From Cylindrospermum stagnale PCC 7417 (lineage in GTDB: Bacteria > Cyanobacteriota > Cyanobacteriia > Cyanobacteriales > Nostocaceae), in NCBI RefSeq assembly GCF_000317535.1, contig NC_020050.1:1-64000 (forward strand): a stretch of DNA of 64,000 bases, in the 5' to 3' direction. The notes under the pieces were generated by a model. The model saw only the letters and a program-made list of their open reading frames with translations, ran no database searches and had not been told where the DNA came from. This document shows, piece by piece, positions 52,359 to 61,300 of this stretch (position 1 is its first letter; each line of letters opens with the position of its first letter). The position numbers and the translations under genes are program-made.

Positions 52359-53754
52359 ATGAAATTGCCACTCGTTCAAGGGAATAACCAGCCTGTCCCT
52401 GTAGAAAAAGTATCATCCACTTTAGAAGAAATTAACCAGAACGCAGCAGGAATAGACCTTGGTAGTGGAGAACATTGGGTTTGTGTCCCCACTGATAGGG
52501 CAGATAAAAATGTTCGCCGATTCGGATGTTTTACTCCTGATTTAATTGCAATGGCCGATTGGTTAATGGAATGCCGCGTAGATACAGTGGCAATGGAAGC
52601 CACAGGAGTTTATTGGATTCCAGTGTTTCAGATTTTAGAAGCCAAGGGTTTTGAGGTCAAATTAGTTAATGCTCATCACGTGAAAACAGTCCCTGGGCGC
52701 AAAACAGATGTGTTAGACTGCCAGTGGTTACAAAAGTTACACACCTATGGATTACTGTCTAGTTCTTTTCGTCCGGAAGACCAAGTTTGTGTTCTACGCA
52801 GTTATATCCGTCAACGAGACACTTTAATCAAAAGTGCTAGTGCCCATGTACAACGGATGCAAAAAGCACTCATCCAGATGAATTTACATCTCCACAAAGT
52901 CATCAGCGATGTGACTGGTTTGACTGGAATGAAGATTATCAAAGCAATCGTTGCTGGCGAACAAGACCCACAAGTTTTAGCATCCCTCAAAGACCCACAC
53001 ATCAAAAGTAGCACAGCAGATATTGCTGCATCTTTAACTGGTGATTACCGCCGTGAACATTTATTTGTTCTCCAGCAAGAATTGACCTTGTATGAGGTTT
53101 ACCAACAACAGATTACTGCTGTTGACGCACAAATCGAAAAATGTTTAGCATCTTTTGAACCTAAGACTTTAGATGAACCGCCAATAAAGGGAAGAAAACG
53201 CCGGAAAAAACCGACTGCAAATCACCCAAATTTTGATTTACATAAGTATCTCTATCGGATGGCAGGAGTTAGATTTTATACTCATTGATGGTCTTGATGC
53301 TTTAACTGTTCAGACCATTTTATCTGAGGTGGGATTAAACCCAAAACGCTTTCCTACAGTTAAGCACTTCACATCTTGGTTGGGTTTATGTCCTGGTCAA
53401 AAGGTCACTGGCGGTAAGGTTAAAAGCTCTCAAACTCGTACTGTTGTCAATCGCGCTGCCAACGCTTTTCGCATGGCGGCTTTTTCCCTGACTCACAGTC
53501 GTTCTGCTTTGGGTGCATTTTATCGCCGCTTACGTTCTCGCTTGGGGGCACCCAAAGCAATAACTGCTACTGCACACAAATTGGCTCGTTTGTTCTACCG
53601 ACTCTGGACAAAGAAGGGAGAATATTCTGATCCTGGTATGGACTATTATGAGCAAAAATACCAGGAACTGATTCTCAAAAACCTCCGACAAAAAGCTCAG
53701 GCTCTTGGTTTGGAACTTATTCCTATTTCTCTCCCCACCGAATGTGTTTCTTGA
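52359..53754 (+). pseudogene. IS110-family transposase, frameshifted
   Basis: DEDD-type transposase. The N-terminal RuvC-like domain shows AAGIDLGSGEHWVCVP, VAMEATGVYWIPVF and VNAHHVKTVPGRKTDVLDCQ with the catalytic acids. The coiled-coil middle follows (SAHVQRMQKALIQMNL), and the C-terminal Tnp2 domain starts GLDALTVQTILSEVG and carries the serine region (FTSWLGLCPGQKVTGGKVKS). One extra base near 53,268 (after YRMAGV) shifts the frame, so the whole enzyme is not made. The start could be ATG 52,344 or 52,359. About 250 bases of non-coding DNA precede it, the place where IS110-group elements encode their bridge RNA. Confidence 0.82.
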
Positions 53755-53791
53755 AAGAGGGATATTATTGAGCTTTTCGACAATTCCTATA

Positions 53792-53882
53792 TAGCGTTTC
53801 CTATGCTAGTGAGGTACATCCAGACTTTGCTAGTTAAAGCTTTTAGGTTCAAAGATGTACCTCACCAGACCGGGAAACGCTA
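53792..53882. mobile_element. MITE, IS630-related (copy C)
   Basis: 91 bp flanked by TA. Ends are tagcgtttcc on both sides, then nine bases, then gaggtacatc; the right end of the IS630 element (inward cagcgtttcc, nine bases, gaggtaca) matches in both sequence and spacing. The short reading frame across it is an artefact. Confidence 0.78.
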
Positions 53883-54222
53883 TATCATCAATTATTCCGG
53901 CTACTATTCCCAAGTGATCCAAGTTTTTAATCTTAACCTCTTCTTGTTGGCCATTCATATTTTTTGTGCAATTTTATTTGTTCAAGGTTAATTGACACTC
54001 ATTTTCTCACTATAGCGTAATTTTTCATGAATCGTTGCAATACCCCAATTACACCTAAAGAAATAATATGTCTGAGCTAAAAGTACAACTTTTGGCTGAA
54101 GAAGAAATTTAACTGTTGAAACAATATAGTAGCAAACAGATTTAATAAGTTACTTCTAGGCTCGACTTTATCCATTTTTGAGAATATGAGAGGATGTTTT
54201 AAAAGTCGAAACCAGTCAAAAA
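53883..54222. other. Intergenic region with a decayed gene start
   Basis: Between the MITE and the IS5 fragment. At 54,069 a short frame reads MSELKVQLLAEEEI, stop, LLKQYSSKQI, probably the first 25 codons of a lost gene. The sequence gaggatgttttaaaagtcg near 54,191 looks like an IS5-type terminal repeat. Confidence 0.35.
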
Positions 54223-54429
54223 TTATGTCGGTCGTCTGACCATGATATGAATCACAGCAATATAGATAAATGTTTCGGAGGTTTTGGGTAGTCTTTCATA
54301 ATTTTTGCTTAAACGCCGACAGCAATTAAGCCATCCAAAAGTGCGCTCAACTACCCAACGCTTTGGCAAGAGGACGAAACCTTTCTTCTCCAAGGGTCGG
54401 AGAACGATTTCAACAATCCACCGAAACAT
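54223..54429 (-). pseudogene. IS5-family transposase, C-terminal fragment
   Basis: 68 residues: [20 protein letters not shown] followed by [20 protein letters not shown]. This is the C-terminal signature of IS5/IS1031-type transposases, with the catalytic Glu in VERTFGWL. The rest of the element is missing on the right, where the fatty-acyl-AMP ligase gene begins. Confidence 0.82.
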
Positions 54430-54540
54430 AAGTCAAGTCTTACACTCATAGCTAAACCCAGAATTGCGAAGAACTTTGAAGTGACAAAGATATAGCAATA
54501 GTTATTGGTGAATGAAACAAGTTTGTGTAATAGAACTCAC

Positions 54541-56397
54541 ATGATTATTAATGTAGATCATTCCCCGCACAGTCTGCCTAAAGTTGCTACTTTAATAGCT
54601 ATTCTTCGGTATAGAGCATTACACCAACCAGACTTTAGAGGCTATACATTTTTGGAAAACGGAGAAAAAGAATCAGACTGTCTGACTTATCAACAATTAG
54701 ATAAAAAGGCACGGGCGATCGCAGCCCAATTACAGTCCTTTTTAGCTCCTAGTGAACGGGCTTTACTGCTTTACCAGCCTGGGTTGGAGTTCATTTCTGC
54801 GTTCTTCGGATGTTTATATGCTGGGGTTGTGGCTGTTCCTGCTTATCCACCCCGACAGAATCAGTCATTATCTAGATTGCAAGCGATTGTGTCAGATGCC
54901 CAAGTGTCACTGACGCTGACCACTCAATCTCTTTTAGCTAATATAGAGAAGCGGTTGGCTAAGAATCCGGAATTAGGCGCTGTGCAATGGGTAGCTACCG
55001 ATAACCTCAACAGCGACTTGGCGTCAAACTGGCAAGAACCGACTTTGTGCGAGAGTGACCTGGCTTTTCTCCAATACACTTCAGGTTCTACTGGAACACC
55101 GAAAGGGGTAATGGTGAGTCATGGTAATCTGTTGCACAATCAGCGAATGATTGAAAAGGCTTTTGGGCATACAAAAGAAACTATTTTTGTAGGTTGGTTG
55201 CCCTTATTCCATGACATGGGACTGATTGGGAATGTGCTGCAACCATTGTATTTAGGTATATCATGCATTCTCATATCGCCAGTAGCATTTCTACAGAAGC
55301 CTTTGCGCTGGCTGCAAACAATTTCCCGCTACAAAGCGACGACTAGTGGTGGACCCAATTTTGCTTATGACTTATGTGTTCGCAAAATTACTCCTGAACA
55401 GCGCTCTACTCTTGATTTGAGCAGATGGGAAGTGGCTTTCAATGGATCTGAACCTGTCCGTGCAGAGACATTGGCAGAATTTACAACCACTTTTGCATCT
55501 TGTGGTTTTCGTGACGAAGCGTTTTACCCTTGCTACGGGATGGCTGAGACAACCTTATTTGTTTCTGGGGGTTTGAAAACAGCTTTGCCAACAGTACTCT
55601 GTGTTGATGGAACAGCTCTTGAACAAAATCGGGTTGTAGCAGTTAGTAATGAGTATAAAGATGGCCGGAAAATTATTGGCTGTGGTCATACTTGGTTAGA
55701 GCAGAAAATTGTGATCGTTGATCCCAATTCTTTAACCTTGCGTCGTGCTGACCAAGTAGGAGAAATTTGGGTTCATGGTTCTTCTGTTGCTGGTGGCTAT
55801 TGGAATCGACCCGATCTGACCCAACAAACTTTTAACGCACAACTACAAGATACTGATACTGAATCAAAACCATTTTTACGCACTGGAGATTTAGGATTTT
55901 TGCACGATGGTGAATTATTCATTACAGGGCGACTTAAAGATGTAATAATTATCCGAGGAAGAAATTATTATCCTCAGGATATTGAACTAACAGTAGAGAA
56001 GAGTCATCCAGCACTGCGACCTAGTTGTGGATCTGTTTTTACGATTGAGGTAAATGGAATTGAACAGCTGGTTGTTGTTCAAGAGTTAGAACGGAGTTAT
56101 TTACGAAAATTAGACACCAGTGAGGTGCTGAGAAATATTTGCCAAGCGATAACAGCAGAATATTCTCTACAGATTTATAGCATCTTACTGATTAAGACTG
56201 CAAGTATCCCTAAAACTTCTAGTGGTAAGATTCAACGTCAAGACTGTCGATCTAAATTTCTAGTTGGAGATTTGGATGTTGTCAGTGAATGGAGTGAAAA
56301 TCCTCGGCATCAAGTCAAATTTATGAATTTGCAGTCTGATATCGAATTAACTTTGAACCAATTATCATCTGTCAGCAGTGAGAAAAGTAAGTTTTAA
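54541..56397 (+). CDS. Fatty-acyl-AMP ligase (FAAL)
   Basis: 618 residues. FAALs activate free fatty acids as acyl-adenylates and pass them to an acyl carrier protein. Marks of the subfamily: AGVVAVPAYPPRQNQSL near 100, LQYTSGSTGTPKGVMVSHGN near 180, FVGWLPLFHDMGLIG near 220, YPCYGMAETTLFVSGG, RTGDLGFLHDGELFITGRLK and the C-terminal Lys in TSSGKIQRQDC. I chose ATG 54,541; a TTG at 54,505 would add 12 residues. The next genes are its ACP and a dimetal halogenase-like enzyme on the same strand. This FAAL-ACP-CylC order is that of CylA-B-C in cylindrocyclophane. The IS5 fragment lies about 110 bases upstream, so the native promoter may be altered. Confidence 0.93.
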   Translation: MIINVDHSPHSLPKVATLIAILRYRALHQPDFRGYTFLENGEKESDCLTYQQLDKKARAIAAQLQSFLAPSERALLLYQPGLEFISAFFGCLYAGVVAVPAYPPRQNQSLSRLQAIVSDAQVSLTLTTQSLLANIEKRLAKNPELGAVQWVATDNLNSDLASNWQEPTLCESDLAFLQYTSGSTGTPKGVMVSHGNLLHNQRMIEKAFGHTKETIFVGWLPLFHDMGLIGNVLQPLYLGISCILISPVAFLQKPLRWLQTISRYKATTSGGPNFAYDLCVRKITPEQRSTLDLSRWEVAFNGSEPVRAETLAEFTTTFASCGFRDEAFYPCYGMAETTLFVSGGLKTALPTVLCVDGTALEQNRVVAVSNEYKDGRKIIGCGHTWLEQKIVIVDPNSLTLRRADQVGEIWVHGSSVAGGYWNRPDLTQQTFNAQLQDTDTESKPFLRTGDLGFLHDGELFITGRLKDVIIIRGRNYYPQDIELTVEKSHPALRPSCGSVFTIEVNGIEQLVVVQELERSYLRKLDTSEVLRNICQAITAEYSLQIYSILLIKTASIPKTSSGKIQRQDCRSKFLVGDLDVVSEWSENPRHQVKFMNLQSDIELTLNQLSSVSSEKSKF

Positions 56398-56503
56398 AAA
56401 GTAAGTTTTAATTAGTTTAGCAATCGCTAAACTAATTAAGTATTTCTAAAAAAACGTCAAAACGAAGGACATACTTGTTAGTAAAATAAACGGAGATGAA
56501 AAA

Positions 56504-56839
56504 ATGGTTGAATTTTTGAATTTTCAAATGAGTAACTCTGATTTAGAGACTAATAATGCCTATCACGTGGAAGCCTCACCTGAAAAGCTTAAGACTACAG
56601 CAGAAATTCAAGCGTGGTTAGTGTCCTACCTAACAAATGTATTAAAAATTAATCCAAATGAGATTGATGTTACACTTCCCTTTGACTGCTACAACATGGA
56701 TTCTGCGTCTGCCATTGGATTGAGTGGAGAGATAGAGGAATGGCTTGAATGCGAATTTGAACCAACTTTGCTGTACGATTATCCAACTATTGAAGCTTTA
56801 ACAAAGTATTTAGCTAACAGCTTATCTATTAAGCAGTAA
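56504..56839 (+). CDS. Stand-alone acyl carrier protein
   Basis: 111 residues. After an unstructured 35-residue lead-in the ACP helix bundle starts with TTAEIQAWLVSYLTNVLKIN, and the phosphopantetheine Ser is in YNMDSASAIGLSGEIEEW near 69, followed by YDYPTIEALTKYLANS. It holds the fatty acyl chain made available by the FAAL so that the next enzyme can act on it. A good ribosome site (ggagatgaaaaa) precedes the ATG. It lies about 105 bases after the FAAL. Confidence 0.92.
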   Translation: MVEFLNFQMSNSDLETNNAYHVEASPEKLKTTAEIQAWLVSYLTNVLKINPNEIDVTLPFDCYNMDSASAIGLSGEIEEWLECEFEPTLLYDYPTIEALTKYLANSLSIKQ

Positions 56840-56890
56840 GTTTTTGATAAAAACCGAAATAAAAATTAAGTATTTGATAAGGTGAAAACA

Positions 56891-58261
56891 ATGCAAAATG
56901 TCAACAGCGATCCAAACACAAGTATACCAAATCCCAAATTTACTGTAGAAAAGGAAATCAAACGTATTAAAATTGTTGAAAATAACTACCAGAATAACCT
57001 GAATTCTGACTACACTGAGAAAATTAAGGAGCTAGACCACAATTTCAAATATGAAGAACAAAGTAAATATTATTGGAATCCTCCTGAACTTTCACTTCTT
57101 TACGGAACACCCTTTTATGAAGTTGCTTCTTCATCTCAAAAAATAGCACTTAATCATCAATTTTGGATGTCAAACTATAGCCTTACCGCTTATAGTGAAA
57201 TGGAAACAATTGACTATAACCTAATAACAGCAGATTGTTTCTCTGCTTTAGGCGGTAATTATAAAATTCTTGCTGAACAGCTTGAGCATGAAGCGGCTCA
57301 AGAACGTATTCATATTCATGCTTTTTTCAAAGTTAATTTCCAAACTTTGAAAAATTTGTTAGGCAAGCAAGCTTTTACTAATATTTTGCTGGAAAACAAG
57401 CCTGCCAACAATAGTCAAATAAATTTGCAAATTGCAAATTTTCAGTATCATAGTCTACGCTTTTTATCGACCCTAATTTCCTATAAAAGAAAACATTATG
57501 TCTCTCCTTATTTTAAAAAAATAGAAGCCAAAAATAAATTATCTGTAACGACTACTAATGGTTTTTTCCATGGATACGGAATGCTTCCTTCTTTTTTTAT
57601 CCGATTCTTTGCATCTAGTTGGGGCAGTTCACCCTTCTTAGCTAGCCAATATTATACGTTACGTTATCTTGCTAATATGCTTTTGAAGAATCAAGAACAT
57701 ACTATATATTTATATTTCAAAAAACTTCAGAAGCAAGGCGAGTATGTTCCAGTACCAACTGCTATCTCCCACTACCACTTTTTAGATGAATCTTTCCATA
57801 CAACGACATCTTTATTCCTAGCTCGAGATTTACATAAGAACTTCCCAGCGCCAACTGCTTACGAAAAATTTCTGGTTAATTGGGCAGTTTATGTCATTCA
57901 AAAGACTAACCTTAGCCATATATCGGGAGTAATCAAGAATCGCTTTTTTGGAGATGATTTATCGGGTATGTTCTATATTTATAAGGTGTTTAGGAGCTCT
58001 TTATTTAATCTGTCTCACGAAGAAGCCGTTCAATGGGTTGAGAAATGTTTCTGTCAAGAACACGAAGGTTTTCATCAGTCAGTTAAATGCCACCAGCGTC
58101 TTCATTTAGAAATACGTAAACTTTGTGAGAATCTCGACTATCTATGGCCAATTAACCGCGAAATGCGTCTCATGGCTTCAGGAGGAACGGTTGGCAGAGC
58201 TATTAGAAATAATATCAAGACATTCAAACAGTTCTCTAAGTTAGTTGCTTCAGCTGAGTGA
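56891..58261 (+). CDS. CylC-like dimetal-carboxylate halogenase/oxygenase
   Basis: 456 residues with no cofactor-binding loop of flavin halogenases. It has the spaced carboxylate/histidine pairs of AurF-like diiron enzymes: LEHEAAQERIHIHAFF, FLDESFHTTTSL and QEHEGFHQSVKCH, on long helices. Its size, style and position right after FAAL and ACP match CylC, the cylindrocyclophane enzyme that chlorinates an unactivated carbon of an ACP-bound decanoyl chain. Relatives occur in several cyanobacterial lipopeptide clusters; some may oxygenate or desaturate instead. ATG 56,891 follows aaggtgaaaaca; a GTG three codons earlier is possible. Whether it chlorinates cannot be decided from sequence alone. 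Confidence 0.82.
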   Translation: MQNVNSDPNTSIPNPKFTVEKEIKRIKIVENNYQNNLNSDYTEKIKELDHNFKYEEQSKYYWNPPELSLLYGTPFYEVASSSQKIALNHQFWMSNYSLTAYSEMETIDYNLITADCFSALGGNYKILAEQLEHEAAQERIHIHAFFKVNFQTLKNLLGKQAFTNILLENKPANNSQINLQIANFQYHSLRFLSTLISYKRKHYVSPYFKKIEAKNKLSVTTTNGFFHGYGMLPSFFIRFFASSWGSSPFLASQYYTLRYLANMLLKNQEHTIYLYFKKLQKQGEYVPVPTAISHYHFLDESFHTTTSLFLARDLHKNFPAPTAYEKFLVNWAVYVIQKTNLSHISGVIKNRFFGDDLSGMFYIYKVFRSSLFNLSHEEAVQWVEKCFCQEHEGFHQSVKCHQRLHLEIRKLCENLDYLWPINREMRLMASGGTVGRAIRNNIKTFKQFSKLVASAE

Positions 58262-58358
58262 TAGAATCACCAATCAGTGGGATAGCATCTTTGCAGTCCG
58301 TAGAAATATACTTAGCCTTTGAAGCAGTTGCAGGTACGTAAATTATCGTAGGTCTGAA

Positions 58359-61300
58359 ATGGAAGCTATAGCGATTATAGGCATTGGCTGTCGTTTTCCG
58401 GGTGCTAACCACCCAGAAGCCTTCTGGCATCTACTAAGAAACGGTGTGGACGCCATTACTGAGGTGCCATCAGAGCGATGGGATATTGATACCTTATACG
58501 ATCCAAAACCGGTTACACCGGGAAAAATGAATACCCGCTTTGGCAGTTTTCTAGAGCAGGTAGATCTGTTTGCTCCTAGATTCTTTAGGATTTCCCCCCG
58601 TGAGGCAGAGCGAATGGATCCGCAGCAAAGGCTAATTTTAGAGGTAGCCTGGGAAGCTTTAGAAAATGCTGGACTAGCACCAGACAAACTAGCTCAGAGC
58701 CAGACGGGGGTTTTCATGGGCATCAGCAGCTATGACTATGGCGTTTTGCAAGTCAAGGATTTAGAAAGTATAAATGCTTATAGTGGCACGGGAAACGCTT
58801 TTAGTATTGCTGCCAATCGTCTGTCGTACTTGCTGGATCTGCATGGACCAAGTGTGACAATAGATACTGCTTGCTCTTCTTCATTGGTTTCACTACATTA
58901 CGCTTGTCAGAGTTTGCAGATTGGAGAGTCTGAGCTTTGCTTGGTTGGAGGTGTGAACCTGATTTTATCTCCAAGTCTAAATATTGTTTTCTCGCAGGCA
59001 GGTATGATGTCAGCAGATGGGCGTTGTAAAACTTTTGACGCTAATGCTGATGGTTATGTCAGAGGCGAAGGCTGTGGTGTACTTGTCCTCAAACGTCTTT
59101 GGGAAGCTCAAAGAGATCAAGACAATATTCTGGCAATTATCAAAGGTTCAGCAGTTAACCAAGATGGTCTTACCAATGGACTTACAGCTCCTAATGGTCT
59201 TTCTCAACAAAGAGTTATCCGTCAAGCCTTAAAAAATGCTGGAGTAACACCAGCGCAGATTAGTTATGTTGAAACCCACGGCACTGGTACCCCTTTGGGA
59301 GATCCCATTGAGATTAGAGCTCTAAAAGCTGTGCTAATGGAGGGTCGTTCTTTAGAGCAGCCTTGTTATATTGGTTCAGTTAAAACTAATATTGGTCATT
59401 TAGAAGCTGCTGCGGGAATTGCTGGACTGATCAAGGCGGTACTTTCACTACAACATAAAGAGATTACACCGCACTTGCACTTGCAGCAACTGAATCCATA
59501 TATTTCTTTTGAAGGAACTCCGTTTTCGATTCCAACTAAACGCCAACCTTGGATTGCTGGTACAGAAAAACGTTTAGCAGGGGTAAGCTCCTTTGGCTTT
59601 GGTGGTACCAATTGCCATGTGATTCTTGAAGAAGCGCCTGCTGTGACTTTCTCCCCTAACGATCTTGAACGCAAAATGCACCTGTTGACACTTTCGACAA
59701 AAAGTGAGGACGCGCTACAGGAATTGGCACAGAGTTATGTAGATTTTGTCAGGTTTCATCCTAAAGCATCACTGGCAGACATTTGCTTCACTGCTAATGT
59801 CGGGCGATCGCACTTCAACCACCGCTTGGCAATTGTCACTGAATCTACTACACAGTTGATCGAGCAACTAACTGCTTTTACTACTGGCAAACAAGCATCT
59901 GGAGTTATTAATAGAACTGTAGAGATTGCGAATCGCCCTAAGATAGTATTTCTCTTCACAGGGCAAGGCTCTCAGTATCATGCGATGGGACGCAAGCTCT
60001 ATGAAACTCAACCCACTTTCAGGAAAATATTGCAGCAATGCGATCAACTCCTGAAACCCTATTTAGACCAGTCATTGCTTGAAATACTGTACGGTACGAC
60101 TGAGACAGCTCATTTGTTAAATGAAACTGCCTATACCCAACCAGCTCTGTTTGCTCTAGAATATGCTCTTGCTGAATTGTGGCGTTCTTGGGGAATTGTA
60201 CCAGATGCTGTCATAGGTCACAGTGTAGGTGAGTATGTTGCTGCATGTGTAGCTGGGGTATTCAGTCTGGAAGATGGACTTATGCTCGTTGCAGAACGCG
60301 GTCGGTTAATGCAGTCTTTGCCACATAATGGTGAAATGGCTGTGGTCTTTGCCGAACAAGAGAAAGTAGTTAACATTCTTACTCAGTATGAAAAAGAGCC
60401 GTCAGGAGTATCAAGGGAAATTAGTATATCCATTTCTGCTGTTAACGGACCAAACAACATCGTTATTTCGGGTTTAAAAGAATACGTGCAGTCGGCTGTT
60501 GAGCAGTTTCAGTCCCAAGGGATTACCGTAAAGCCTTTGCAAGTTTCTCATGCTTTCCACTCACCACTGATGGAGCCGATTCTTGATAAATTTGAGTCTA
60601 AAGCAGCAACAGTAAACTTTCAAGCCCCACAAATTGCTTTAATTTCTAACCTGACAGGTGAAATTTTTAAGTCAGGAGAAATCCCAGATGCAAGTTATTG
60701 GCGTCGCCACCTGAGAGAACCAGTGCAATTTGCGGCGGGAATGAACGCCCTAGCAGAACAAGGTAATAAAGTATTTCTCGAAATTGGTCCTCGCCCTACT
60801 TTATCAGGTATGGGTAAACGATGCTTACCGAAGGTAAAAAGTATTTGGCTACCTTCATTACAGTATGGGCAAGATGATTGGCAGGTTTTATTGAACAGCT
60901 TGGGGATATTAGACACTCAAGGAGTAGAAGTCAATTGGGTGGGATATGACCGCGACTACCAACAACATAAAATTTCTTTGCCCACTTATCCTTTTCAGCG
61001 TAAACGTTATTGGTTTGAGTCGGACGAAGAGAGAAACATCAATTTTATGGATTTGAAAAACTCAGATACACAACTAGTGAAACCACAGCTTAATACTGTG
61101 CAAAAAAGCATATATAAAGATAAAATAATATCAAAATTATGTACTCTTGTAGCTGGTTTACTCCAAACAGACTCGTCAGAAATTAATGTCTATATGCCTT
61201 TTTTAGAAATGGGTGCAGATTCAATAGTTCTGATTGAAGCTGTTAGAACTATTGAAAATACCTTTGGAATCAAGGTGACTATTCGCCAGATGTTTGAAGA

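Noticed and set aside
53803-53991. 62-residue frame
   Set aside because: Runs through the MITE ends and is not protein-like.
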